From positions 1 through 60,315 of the forward strand of contig JAJXZJ010000002.1 in the NCBI GenBank assembly GCA_021780105.1: a stretch of DNA of 60,315 bases. Reading direction: 5' to 3'. The position numbers were made by a program, and so were the translations under genes. Shown here piece by piece: positions 28,357 through 37,139 of this stretch (position 1 is its first letter; each line of letters opens with the position of its first letter). The stretch is from a bacterium. Lineage in GTDB: Bacteria; Verrucomicrobiota; Verrucomicrobiia; Limisphaerales; J093. The notes under the pieces are model-generated. The model was not told where the DNA came from. It saw nothing but the letters and a program-made list of their open reading frames with translations, and did not search any database.

Positions 28357-28784
28357 GTCAACGTTGTCAGTTTCGTCAGGAACTCTGCCGGACTCAAGGG
28401 CACAATACCAAACTGCCTCGCTTCTGCAAAATGCCGTCGGTTGTGCGTGATGATGTGGGCAGCGCCGCACGCGACCGCCAGTTCCAGAACCAGGTCGTCA
28501 TCCGGGTCCGCCAGCACCGGTCGCCAGCGGAAATAGATGGAGCGCTCCACACCGGCCGCGCAGATGTAGTCCAGGAAATCCTCGCAGTCCTGCCACGAAT
28601 AACCCAGCGGCCGGCCTTCCCGGTGGACGATCTCCGTGTATTCCGCCACCAGCGATACCGACAGGTTCGCCTGCCATCGCGGGTCCGCTCCGAGCTTCTG
28701 AAGCAGCGCCGCCGACCCGCCGTTGCGCGAACGCCATGCGGCGATCAGAACATTCGTGTCAATTACGACCTGAAGCGGCAACAT
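28353..28784 (-). CDS. PIN-domain toxin (VapC-like ribonuclease)
   Basis: The 143-residue PIN protein has the acidic metal site across VVIDTNVLIAAW, SLVAEYTEIVHREGRP and LADPDDDLVLELAVACGAAH, with a terminal ITHNRRHF block. That is the usual layout of the 'toxin component, PIN family' proteins. The ATG at 28784 is preferred over a GTG at 28802. It would cleave RNA, with the RHH-like protein as antitoxin. The toxin gene comes first in the operon; most VapBC systems have the antitoxin first. Confidence 0.9.
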   Translation of the reverse strand: MLPLQVVIDTNVLIAAWRSRNGGSAALLQKLGADPRWQANLSVSLVAEYTEIVHREGRPLGYSWQDCEDFLDYICAAGVERSIYFRWRPVLADPDDDLVLELAVACGAAHIITHNRRHFAEARQFGIVPLSPAEFLTKLTTLT

Positions 28785-28921
28785 CGGCGGCGAACGTAGC
28801 ACCCGGCGTCAAACGCCTTCAAGCAACGATTCCCGCTCCTGCGCGACGGCAAGGCCAGCAACCGCCTTTTCGATCAACTGGAAACTCGCCAATCCACCGT
28901 CTGTTGTGCTATCTGAACCTC

Positions 28922-29148
28922 ATGAAAGAGCTTGAGCGAATCACGGTGAACCCGCTCGTCATGTCCGGCAAACCTTGCATCCGGGGCATGCGGGTCACAG
29001 TCGCGAATATCTTGCGCCTTCTGGCCGCCGGCCATTCCCGCCAGCGGATCCTTGCCGCCTATCCCTATTTGGAACCGGCCGACATAGATGCCTGCTCTAC
29101 GCTTCCGTGCGCGTGGAAGACGAAGAACTCGTTCCTGTCCCGGCATGA
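28922..29148 (+). pseudogene. DUF433-family antitoxin, frameshifted
   Basis: The first about 55 codons (MKELERITVNPLVMSGKPCI, then RGMRVTVANILRLLAAGHSR) are a good DUF433 protein, the antitoxin partner of DUF5615 toxins. The original frame then runs into unrelated sequence. In another frame the expected ending continues as CLLYASVRVEDEELVPVPA and a TGA at 29146-29148. A net one-base loss near 29085-29095 explains both halves. The restored stop overlaps the DUF5615 start at 29145 (ATGA), as in intact pairs. Confidence 0.8.
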
Positions 29149-29235
29149 AGATGCTGGTGGACATGAACATCAGCCCGGAGTGGCGGGGGTTTTTTGGAGC
29201 AAGCCGGATGGCAGGGCTGCCCCAAGGGGACTCCA
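29145..29235 (+). pseudogene. DUF5615 (PIN-like) toxin remnant
   Basis: The reading begins MKMLVDMNISPEWRGFF, the characteristic DUF5615 N-terminus with its first acidic residue. Within the G/T run at 29185-29195 the frame must shift to continue as LEQAGWQGC. Then the similarity stops and a TIR gene begins at 29236. A normal member is about 110-120 residues, so three quarters is deleted. Confidence 0.7.
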
Positions 29236-29616
29236 ATGTCCGACACTCTCCAATACGATGTTGTCCTGAGCCACAACCAGGCGGACAAGCCGCGGGTGCG
29301 GCGACTGGTGGAACGGCGGAACACAAAGGCAAAATGTCGAAGGCAGAATGCAGAACCCCTTCATTCCACATTCTTCCTTCATCCTTTCCCGCCGGTGGGG
29401 CTGGAGCACAACACCGTTGGGAGGGGCAACTGCGGGAGCCGCAACTTGCCCTTTCGCGATCCGGCCAACGCCGGTCGCCGCTTCATCCCGCTCCTGCTGG
29501 CCGACTGCAAACTCCCGGACAAGCTGCGGCGAGTCAAACGTGAAGCCGTTCGTTGGACGCGCGACCTATTGCTGCCGCACCTGCTGTCGGGGCAAGTCAA
29601 TTTGGAAACGAACTGA
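29236..29616 (+). pseudogene. TIR-domain gene with its centre deleted
   Basis: The N-terminus MSDTLQYDVVLSHNQADKPR is a TIR domain start. The C-terminal part LPFRDPANAGRRFIPLLLAD followed by CKLPDKLRR is a stretch typical of bacterial TIR effectors. The roughly 60-80 residues that should join them, including the region expected to hold the catalytic glutamate, are replaced by a repeat-like segment (about 29320-29392) and scrambled sequence. The frame stays open by chance to a TGA at 29614. TIR proteins in bacteria act in antiviral defence or signalling by cleaving NAD+; this copy should be inactive. It ends 3 bases before the DUF3644 gene. Confidence 0.75.
29320..29392. repeat. Short AGAATG-type degenerate repeat segment
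   Basis: The segment contains near-copies of a 7-9 base unit in both orientations: AAAATGTCGAAGGCAGAATG on one side and CATTCCACATTCTTCCTTC on the other. It is AT-richer than its surroundings. It looks like a small intergenic repeat and interrupts the TIR reading frame. Confidence 0.55.
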
Positions 29617-29619
29617 GCC

Positions 29620-30711
29620 ATGAGGAAAGAGGTAAAGTTTCTGCGAGCAAAAGCGGTGGAGTCGCTTGTCTTGAGCATCGAACTGTTTAACCGCCCGTCA
29701 GACGCGGGCAGAACGCACGGCGTGCTCATCTTCCTTGACCATGCCTTCGAAATGCTTTTCAAGGCGGCCATCCTGCATCGGGGCGGACGGATTCGCGAAC
29801 CACGCGCCAAACAGACGATCGGATTCGATGCGTCGGTGCGGAAAGCACTCTCGGACGCAAAGTTGAAATGCCTGGACGATAATCAGGCTCTGACGGTACA
29901 GATGATTAACAGTCTCCGTGACGCGGCCCAGCATCACATCCTCGATATTTCTGAGCAGCACCTCTACATCCAGGCGCAAGCTGGTCTCAGCCTCTTCCGC
30001 GACATATTCAAAGCCGTATTCGGGGAGGAATTGCAGGCCCACTTGCCAGCGCGAGTCTTGCCGCTTTCAACAACACCTCCGACTGACTTGGCGACGCTCT
30101 TCGACAACGAGACGAAAGAGGTCAAGAAGTTGCTCGCGCCTGGTGTGCGTCGGCACACCGAAGTGGAAGCCAAACTGCGGTCCCTTGCTATCGTGGAGAA
30201 ATCACTTAACGGCGAGAAGGTGCAGCCCAGCGTCGGCGAACTTCAACACGTCGCGAAAGAAATAGCCTCTGGCAAGAAGGCGTGGAATGAGATTTTCCCC
30301 GGTGCTGCGACTGTGACGCTCAGCGCCAACGGGTACGGTCCGTCTATTGACCTGCGCATCACCAAGACTGGTGTGCCGGTGCAATTGGTGAAGGAAGGCA
30401 TCCCCGGCGCGACCGTCGTCGCTGTGAAACGGGTTGATGAACTTGGGTTTTACAATCTTGGACGCGATGAACTGGCAAGGAAGATAGGGCTTAGCAGACC
30501 GAAAACCACCGCCGTCATTCGCTTTCTCAATCTTCGGGCCGACAGCGAATGCTACAAGCAGGTGACTGTGGGGAAATCACACTTTGACCGCTATTCACAA
30601 AAGGCCATCACAGCAATTCAGGAAGTGCCGAAAAAAACCACGATTGACCAGATCTGGCAGAGCCACGGAATTCGATGGAAAAGGTGTGAATCCGGAATGA
30701 AGGGGCAATGA
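29620..30711 (+). CDS. DUF3644-family protein, probably defence-related
   Basis: The 363-residue protein begins MRKEVKFLRAKAVESLVLSI. The DUF3644 signature is visible as ELFNRPSDAGRTHGVLIFLD followed by HAFEMLFKAAILHRGG, a HEPN-like all-helical domain. Near the C-terminus a winged-helix-like segment occurs (ELARKIGLSRPKTTAVIRFL). DUF3644 proteins are often found in defence islands and are suspected ribonucleases, but a catalytic R-x4-6-H motif is not obvious here. It follows the TIR remnant by 3 bases, so it was probably its operon partner. Base composition is a little lower in GC than the chromosomal genes. Confidence 0.8.
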   Translation: MRKEVKFLRAKAVESLVLSIELFNRPSDAGRTHGVLIFLDHAFEMLFKAAILHRGGRIREPRAKQTIGFDASVRKALSDAKLKCLDDNQALTVQMINSLRDAAQHHILDISEQHLYIQAQAGLSLFRDIFKAVFGEELQAHLPARVLPLSTTPPTDLATLFDNETKEVKKLLAPGVRRHTEVEAKLRSLAIVEKSLNGEKVQPSVGELQHVAKEIASGKKAWNEIFPGAATVTLSANGYGPSIDLRITKTGVPVQLVKEGIPGATVVAVKRVDELGFYNLGRDELARKIGLSRPKTTAVIRFLNLRADSECYKQVTVGKSHFDRYSQKAITAIQEVPKKTTIDQIWQSHGIRWKRCESGMKGQ

Positions 30712-30873
30712 ACTCTCAAGTCCAGGACCTCGGCGGGAATTGCGACCCGCTGCTGCCACGTCTGCTGCCGGAAATGGAAGACCCCGCATGAACATTGACA
30801 TCATCCATCACTTCAGACTTCGAAATTCGGAATCAGTCTCCTCACGGCGGCGCCGTTGATTGCCCGGCACGGC

Positions 30874-32565
30874 TCAGTGGCCGTCCACTGGTTCCGGGAT
30901 GGCCTCGCCGTCCTTGCGCGGATCGGACGCGCCGTAGTTGACGCCGGTGGCGAAGTCCCGCAGCACGGCCTGTCCGCCGCCGACATCCTGACCGAACGGC
31001 CCGATGAGTTGCAGCCGATGGCCCTTGGCGGCGAGCGCGGCGCGGATTTCCGCGGGAACGCGGGATTCGATCTCCACGTCGGCGCCGTCGAAGCTGATTT
31101 TCGTGAACCGCGGCGCCTCCATCGCAGCCTGCAGGTTCATGCCAAAGTCCACGATGTTCGCCACGAATTGCGCGTGGGCCTGCGCCTGGTTCCACCCGCC
31201 CATGATGCCGAAGGCGATCCGCACGTCGCCCTTGGTCATGAAGCCGGGGATGATCGTGTGCAGCGGGCGCTTGTGACCGGCGAGGGCGTTCGGATGCCCT
31301 GGTTCGAGCGTGAACAGCGCGCCGCGGTTTTGCAGGCCGAAACCCGTGCCGGCGGCCACAATGCCGGAGCCGAAGCCGCCGAAGTTGCTTTGGATGAGCG
31401 AAACCATGTTGCCCTCGGCGTCCACGGCGCAAAGGTAGGTCGTGTCGGTGCCTTCGTTCGGCGGCGTGCCGGGCGGCACGACATCGGCGGCGTGGTCGGG
31501 ATCAATCAATTTGGCGCGCTCGCGGGCGTAGGTTTTCGACAGCAGGCCGGTGACCGGCACCTTGGCGAAGCGCGGGTCGCCGACGTAGCGCAGCAGGTCG
31601 GCGTAGGCGAGCTTCTTCGCTTCGATCATCGTGTGCAGCGTCCGGACCGAGCCGGCGCCCCAGTCGCCGAGCGGAAACGGCTCCAGCAAATTCAACATCT
31701 CCAGCGCCGCGATCCCCTGCCCTTGCGGCGGCATTTCATAAACTGTCCAGCCGCGATACGTCGTTGAAATCGGCTCGACCCACTGCGGACGGAATTCCTT
31801 CAAATCCGTCGCGGTCCAGACACCGCCGTGGCTGGCCGAACAGGCGAGCAGCTTGCGGGCGACCGCGCCTTCGTAAAATGCCCGGCGTCCGCCGGACGCG
31901 ACCTGCCGCAGCGACCACGCGTCGTCGGGATTGCGGAACACCTCGCCCACGCGCGGCGCGTGGCCTTCCGGCAGGAACGTGCGTGCGGCGGCGGGGTCCG
32001 CGCTCATGAGCTTCTCGCTCGCGTGCCAGTACGCGGCGACGAGTTCCGTGACGGGGTAACCTTCCTCGGCGATGTGGATCGCCGGCGCGAGCAGACGCGA
32101 AAGTTTCTTGCGGGCGAAGCGGCGTTGCAGCGCATCCCAGCCGGCGACGGCGCCGGGGATGGTGACGGATTGCATGCCGCGCTGGGGCATGTTCGTGAAG
32201 CCGTGGCTGCGCAGAAATTCAATCGTCAGGCCGGCCGGCGCCCAGCCACTGGAGTTGAGGCCATAGAGCTTGCCCGATTTCGCGTCATAGACGATGGCGA
32301 ACAGGTCGCCGCCCATGCCGGAGGTCATCGGCGCGACGACGCCCATGACGGCGTTGGCGGAGATCGCGGCATCCACGGCGTTGCCGCCCTCGGCCAGCAC
32401 CTGCGCGCCGGCCTGCGAGGCCAGCGGGTGCTCGCTCGCCACGATGCCGTGGCGGGAGATGACCATCGAGCGGCCTTGTGTCCGCTCGGCCGCGGAAACG
32501 AAGACCGGGGTCGCGAGGCAGCCAATCCAGAGCGAAACCATCCAGCGGAAACACAAGCGTTTCAT
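30874..32565 (-). CDS. ggt: Gamma-glutamyltransferase
   Basis: A 563-residue exported Ntn-hydrolase that cleaves the gamma-glutamyl bond of glutathione and related peptides. The signal peptide is FRWMVSLWIGCLATPVFVSA. The large subunit opens at VASEHPLASQAGAQVLAEGG followed by NAVDAAISANAVMGVVAP. The autoprocessing/catalytic threonine is in the NEGTDTTYLCAVDAEGNMVS block (about residue 375), followed by SLIQSNFGGFGSG. The C-terminal part contains HTIIPGFMTKGDVRIAFGIM. Length and motif order are normal. It is an isolated gene between the accessory patch and the GH92 gene. Confidence 0.95.
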   Translation of the reverse strand: MKRLCFRWMVSLWIGCLATPVFVSAAERTQGRSMVISRHGIVASEHPLASQAGAQVLAEGGNAVDAAISANAVMGVVAPMTSGMGGDLFAIVYDAKSGKLYGLNSSGWAPAGLTIEFLRSHGFTNMPQRGMQSVTIPGAVAGWDALQRRFARKKLSRLLAPAIHIAEEGYPVTELVAAYWHASEKLMSADPAAARTFLPEGHAPRVGEVFRNPDDAWSLRQVASGGRRAFYEGAVARKLLACSASHGGVWTATDLKEFRPQWVEPISTTYRGWTVYEMPPQGQGIAALEMLNLLEPFPLGDWGAGSVRTLHTMIEAKKLAYADLLRYVGDPRFAKVPVTGLLSKTYARERAKLIDPDHAADVVPPGTPPNEGTDTTYLCAVDAEGNMVSLIQSNFGGFGSGIVAAGTGFGLQNRGALFTLEPGHPNALAGHKRPLHTIIPGFMTKGDVRIAFGIMGGWNQAQAHAQFVANIVDFGMNLQAAMEAPRFTKISFDGADVEIESRVPAEIRAALAAKGHRLQLIGPFGQDVGGGQAVLRDFATGVNYGASDPRKDGEAIPEPVDGH

Positions 32566-32827
32566 GGTTCCGTCAGCATAACCGGCCGGCGGCGACTTGC
32601 CAGCGCGAACGCGGCGGCAAAGTCAGTCGCGCGGAGCAGCGTGGACAAGGAATGCTGAATTTGCCGGCAAACCGGTTCGTCCACACTTCACGTCTGGATC
32701 GGCCGCTGGCTGGATTCCAGCGCACGCCTGGTTTGAGCTTGCCTCAGTTGGCAGGCGGCTCAAGCTGACCGGTGGCGGGAGGCGGTTGATTCGACTCCAA
32801 AAATATCGCAACACGACAGTGGAAACC

Positions 32828-35614
32828 ATGTTTATGAGAGCTCGCATTTTCCTGGCGGCAGTGTTCGGGTCGTGCCTGTCGGCGCTGTCCCTGCAAGCGC
32901 AACCTCAGCCGGTGGACGAACCGCTTCCCCTTGTCGGCACGGCCGCGCACGGGCATACCTATCCGGGGGCAACGGTGCCTTTCGGCATGGTGCAGCTCAG
33001 CCCGGACACGCCGATGCCCGGCTGGGACGGCAGCTCCGGCTATCACTACACGGACTCGGTCATCCGCGGCTTCAGCCACACGCATCTGAGCGGCACCGGC
33101 GTCGGCTGCCTCGGCGACGTCCTGCTGATGCCGACGGTCGGCGAAGTCCAGCTTGAGGCCGGCACGCCGGGGCACGGGTATTCGTCGGCGTTTTCGCACG
33201 CGCAGGAACAGGCGACACCCGGTTACTACCGGGTGTTCCTGGAGACGCCGAAAGTGACCGCCGAACTGACCGCCACCGCGCGGTGCGGATTCCACAAATA
33301 CATTTTCCCGGCGGCGAGCGACGCGCACCTCATTCTGGACCTGGTGCATGGTGTGGGCAGCGAGGCCATCGAGGCTTCCCTGACAGTGGAAAACGACCAC
33401 ACCCTCAGCGGCTCCCGCATTTCCCGCGGCTGGGGCGGCCGGCGGGCGGTTTACTTCGTCATGGAATTCTCGAGGCCGTTCGCGGCTTTCGGCATGGAGC
33501 GCAACGGCCAGCGTCTGGCGGCGGACACGCACCAGGCGACGGGGCGCAATCTCAAAGCCTGGGTCAACTACCAGACCAGCGCGGACGAAACGATCCTGGT
33601 CAAGGTCGGCATCTCGGGGACCAGCGTGGAAGGCGCCCGGAAAAATCTGGCGGCGGAAATTCCCGCGTGGGACTTCGACGGCGTCCGAACCGCGGCGGTG
33701 CGACAATGGAAGGACGTGTTCAACACCGTTCAGATCGAGACGTTCGATCCGCACATTCGCACCACGTTTTACGCGAACCTTTACCTGAGCTGCGTGGCGC
33801 CGGTGCTCTTCAATGACGTGGACGGCACCTACCGCGGCATGGACCGGCAGAACCACACCGGGGCGAAATTCCAGAACTACACGACCTTCTCGATCTGGGA
33901 CATCTACCGGGCCGAGTGGCCGCTCTTGACTCTGCTCCAACCGGGCCGCGTCAACGACATGGTCGGGTCCATGCTCGCCGAGTATCGGGAGTCCGGTCTC
34001 CACACGACGCCGATCTGGCCGCTCTGGGGCAATGAAACTTGGTGCATGATCGGCTATCATTCGATCGCGATGATCGCCGAGGCCTATCTGGAGGGCTTCC
34101 GCGGTTTCGACGCCGAGGCGGCGTATCAAGCCATGCGCGACACCGCCCTGCAGGATCGCAACGGCCTGAAGAGTTACCGGGAACTTGGCTACGTGGCCTC
34201 CCGGCCGGACGAGCAGGCCACCTCACGCACGATCGAATATGCCTTCGATGACTGGTGCCTGGCGCGCATGGCGGAGGCCCTGGGCCATCCAGAGGACGCC
34301 AGTGTGTTCTATCAACGCTCGGCCAATTATCGCAACCTGTTCGACCGGACGACCGGATTCTTCCGTGGCCGCAAAGCCAATGGGAGTTGGCGCTCGCCAT
34401 TCGTGCCCAATGCGCTGGTCAACGATGAATACACGGAGGCGGACGCCTGGCAATACGCCATGGGCGTGCAGCAGGACGTGCCCGGTTTGATCGCGCTTTA
34501 CGGCGGCGACCACGGCTTGATCAACAAACTTGACGCACTGTTCACCGTGGATTCGACCATCCAAACGGGCATTCCCGACATCACCGGCCTGATCGGACAA
34601 TACTCGCAGGGCGACGAGCAGTGCCACCACGTGGCCTATCTGTATGATTACGTGGGCGAGCCGTTCAAGACCCAGCAACGCGTCCGCCAGGTGATGGCCA
34701 CGCTTTACAACGACACGCCCGCCGGCGAGTGCGGCAATGCCGACTGCGGCCAGATGGCGGCCTGGTATGTCTTCAGCGCCCTCGGGTTCTATCCGATGAA
34801 CCCCGCGAGCGGCATTTACGCGCTGGGCAGCCCGGCGGTTTCCAAGGCGGTCATCCAGCTTGACAGTGAACACTATCATGGCCGGACCTTCACCATCATC
34901 GCGCGGAACAACGGACCGGAAAACCTCTACATTCAAGCTGCGGCGCTGAATGGCGCACCGCTCCGGAAGCCCTGGCTGACCCGCGAACAGGTCACCGCCG
35001 GCGGAACATTGCAACTGGAGATGGGGCCCAAACCCAACCGCAACTGGGGGAGCGCCCGGGCCGACCGGCCGCCTGCCACAATGCCGGCGGATTTTCACTA
35101 TGCGCCACTGCCGGCGCCGGCGTCGGACAAACCTGTCGTTCTCCAACTGCCGATTCGCGTCGTGTGCGGCAGCGATGAGCCGGTGGCGGGTTTCGTGCCG
35201 GATCCCAACATGCTTTACGGTGGCATGAACCGGGCGAACTCCGCGATTGACACCAGCGCGCCAAACGCCGCCCCGGCCGCCGTGTATCAGAGCGAGCGTT
35301 ACGGCAACGACCTTACCTACGTATTCGCCGTGCCGAAAAACGTGCGCTATCTGCTGCGACTCCACTTCGCCGAAATCTTCGACAACGGCGCCGGCCGACG
35401 CCTGGAAAATGTTGCGGTCAACGGGAAACCTGTCTTGACGAATCTCGACATTTTCACAGCGGCCGGCGGCCTGAACAAGGCGCTGGTGAAGGAATTTCCG
35501 GACATCACGCCGGATGCCAAGGGTAACATTGCCATCCGGGTTGCCTCGGCGCCGAACAGTCCGGATCGCAACGCCAAGCTCAGCGGCATTGAGATATTGG
35601 AGGCCGGCCACTGA
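32828..35614 (+). CDS. Secreted GH92 alpha-mannosidase with C-terminal malectin domain
   Basis: The 928-residue product begins MFMRARIFLAAVFGSCLSAL, a signal peptide. Family GH92 is clear from VGTAAHGHTYPGATVPFGMV, GYHYTDSVIRGFSHTHLSGT, GDEQCHHVAYLYDYVGEPFK and GECGNADCGQMAAWYVFSAL. GH92 enzymes are calcium-dependent exo-alpha-mannosidases acting on alpha-1,2- and related linkages. From about 770 a malectin-like carbohydrate-binding domain follows, with YLLRLHFAEIFDNGAGRRLE and NVAVNGKPVLTNLDIF. The ATG at 32828 is preferred over the frame opening at 32597, because the signal peptide then starts at residue 1. An ATG two codons later is equally possible. Confidence 0.93.
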   Translation: MFMRARIFLAAVFGSCLSALSLQAQPQPVDEPLPLVGTAAHGHTYPGATVPFGMVQLSPDTPMPGWDGSSGYHYTDSVIRGFSHTHLSGTGVGCLGDVLLMPTVGEVQLEAGTPGHGYSSAFSHAQEQATPGYYRVFLETPKVTAELTATARCGFHKYIFPAASDAHLILDLVHGVGSEAIEASLTVENDHTLSGSRISRGWGGRRAVYFVMEFSRPFAAFGMERNGQRLAADTHQATGRNLKAWVNYQTSADETILVKVGISGTSVEGARKNLAAEIPAWDFDGVRTAAVRQWKDVFNTVQIETFDPHIRTTFYANLYLSCVAPVLFNDVDGTYRGMDRQNHTGAKFQNYTTFSIWDIYRAEWPLLTLLQPGRVNDMVGSMLAEYRESGLHTTPIWPLWGNETWCMIGYHSIAMIAEAYLEGFRGFDAEAAYQAMRDTALQDRNGLKSYRELGYVASRPDEQATSRTIEYAFDDWCLARMAEALGHPEDASVFYQRSANYRNLFDRTTGFFRGRKANGSWRSPFVPNALVNDEYTEADAWQYAMGVQQDVPGLIALYGGDHGLINKLDALFTVDSTIQTGIPDITGLIGQYSQGDEQCHHVAYLYDYVGEPFKTQQRVRQVMATLYNDTPAGECGNADCGQMAAWYVFSALGFYPMNPASGIYALGSPAVSKAVIQLDSEHYHGRTFTIIARNNGPENLYIQAAALNGAPLRKPWLTREQVTAGGTLQLEMGPKPNRNWGSARADRPPATMPADFHYAPLPAPASDKPVVLQLPIRVVCGSDEPVAGFVPDPNMLYGGMNRANSAIDTSAPNAAPAAVYQSERYGNDLTYVFAVPKNVRYLLRLHFAEIFDNGAGRRLENVAVNGKPVLTNLDIFTAAGGLNKALVKEFPDITPDAKGNIAIRVASAPNSPDRNAKLSGIEILEAGH

Positions 35615-36025
35615 TTCGCTCGACCGGCGAACCACAAACGCCACCGGGCATAGTGTGATGGTCTGATCAATGCGGATTCCTCCGTAGAAACATGCGCGAA
35701 GAAGCGCACCAGGCATAACAATTAAGGGCCGAGGCAGGCACGACGTTTGATGTTGTTTCAGGCGACGGGTGAACCATCGCCGTCCGCAATAACGTGAAAG
35801 CGCCCGGCTCACGCGCCCGTTTGTGCTTTGTTGAGGCCACTCGACGTCGGCCTTTAGGATCATCGTAGGATAATTCGCCGCGACAACGCGGCGCGCGGCT
35901 GGTAATTTTTCAGCTCTCTTCCTCGTAGTTTTACGAGGTCACAAACGCCCTTGATTCCTCCAAAGTGCGCCTCCCATCGCCGGACAGCGGCTCGCGATGC
36001 ACCGGCGGCGGGAATGGGAACGACC
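35615..36025. other. Intergenic region with two dyads upstream of the receiver gene
   Basis: The 411 bases contain no protein-like frame. Two perfect 7-bp inverted repeats with 4-base spacers are present: CGCCGCG-ACAA-CGCGGCG at 35876-35893 and CCTCGTA-GTTT-TACGAGG at 35921-35938. The first could be a stem-loop. The second, 88 bases before the receiver start, looks like an operator for a dimeric regulator. No clear promoter hexamers were identified. Confidence 0.6.
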
Positions 36026-36460
36026 ATGAGCGAAAAGGCCCACAAGTGCGTTTTGCTGGCGGATCGCCACCTCGAACTGACGGAGGGTGTGCGCGGGCTG
36101 CTGGAAACCACGTTCGACGTCGTGGTCATGGTGGCGGACGAACCCTCGCTGTTTGAGAGTGCGCAGAGGTTGCAGCCGGCTCTCGCGGTGATGGATCTTT
36201 CGCTGGTTCGTGGTGACGGCCTCGGCTGGCTGCAGCGACTCCGCGCCCGCTGTCCGAACTCGAAGTTGATCCTTCTAAGCGTGCATGACGAGCCGTCTGT
36301 ATGCCGCGAGGCGCTCGGTGCCGGTGCCGATGGCTTTGTCCTGAAGCGCATGATTGCCACCGAATTGCTGACCGCCATTGATTCCGTCATGTCGGGCCGG
36401 CGTTACGCATCTCCGCGTGCCTGGGGACGAGAACCACGGCCCACCAGGTCAAACCTGTAA
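36026..36460 (+). CDS. Receiver-only response regulator
   Basis: The 144-residue protein starts MSEKAHKCVLLADRHLELTE and holds a single REC domain. The phosphoacceptor aspartate is in LAVMDLSLVRGDGLG, the conserved Ser in LILLSVHDE and the Lys in GFVLKRMIATE. The acidic pocket is reduced to one Asp (LLAD). It resembles the receiver part of NarL-type regulators, but stops after GRRYASPRAWGREPRPTRSN without an HTH domain. It could be a natural single-domain regulator or a truncated one. It may act with a kinase outside the window or with the hybrid kinase at 47.2-51.3 kb. Confidence 0.85.
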   Translation: MSEKAHKCVLLADRHLELTEGVRGLLETTFDVVVMVADEPSLFESAQRLQPALAVMDLSLVRGDGLGWLQRLRARCPNSKLILLSVHDEPSVCREALGAGADGFVLKRMIATELLTAIDSVMSGRRYASPRAWGREPRPTRSNL

Positions 36461-36547
36461 TCGCTCTCAACCAAGCAATCCCCCCAACCTAAACATGAAC
36501 GACAGACAAGATCGCAGAATGGCAGAGAAATCAATTGCAGCCAACCT

Positions 36548-37105
36548 ATGAAACAAACCTCATTACTATGCCTCGTGGCCGGCGTCCTGACGCTGGCCGG
36601 TTGTTCCTCCACGCCGACGCGAGTGGACAAGGGACCGATCCCGGCCCGCTCGTTCAGCTTCATTGATCCAGGCGCCCGAAGCGCGCCGGGATTTGCCGAC
36701 AGTCGCCAGCCGGTGCATGCGGCGATCCAGGAGGCGATCACCCGCAACCTCGCCGCCAAGGGCCTCACGCGCGCCGTCAGCGGGGGCGATATCATCGTGG
36801 CCTATCTCATCGTCGTGGGCAACAACGCTTCCACGGCGGCGGTTGATGACTACTTCGGCTACGGGCGCGACGCCGCCTCCTTGCAGGAGAAGGCGCAGGC
36901 CGCCTACAGCGGCAGCAAAAATCCGAACTATTTCGAAGCCGGGACGCTGGTGGTGGATGTCATTGACGCCAAAAGCTACAAGCTGCTCTGGCGTGGGCAC
37001 GCCAGCCGGCAGTTGCTCCGGAGCCTGCCCGCCGACGTGCGGGCGGCGCGCTTGCAAGAGGTCGTGAACGAGATCCTGCAGGAGGTGCGTTTCTCTCCGA
37101 AATAG
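36548..37105 (+). CDS. DUF4136-family lipoprotein
   Basis: The 185-residue protein has the lipoprotein signal MKQTSLLCLVAGVLTLAGCS. A DUF4136 domain follows: FSFIDPGARSAPGF, then VHAAIQEAITRNLAAKGLTR, a central SGGDIIVAYLIVVG strand and the ending GTLVVDVIDAKSYKLLWRGH. It is probably a periplasmic or outer-membrane protein of unknown role, widespread in Gram-negatives. It lies 35 bases before the PPK2 gene and probably belongs to a stress-linked cluster. Confidence 0.87.
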   Translation: MKQTSLLCLVAGVLTLAGCSSTPTRVDKGPIPARSFSFIDPGARSAPGFADSRQPVHAAIQEAITRNLAAKGLTRAVSGGDIIVAYLIVVGNNASTAAVDDYFGYGRDAASLQEKAQAAYSGSKNPNYFEAGTLVVDVIDAKSYKLLWRGHASRQLLRSLPADVRAARLQEVVNEILQEVRFSPK

Positions 37106-37139
37106 AGCGCCAAGTCATCCAGGTGTTCCCTCTGGAGCC

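Noticed and set aside
36026..36460. NarL-type transcription factor
   Set aside because: Only the receiver domain is present; the HTH part is missing before the stop codon.
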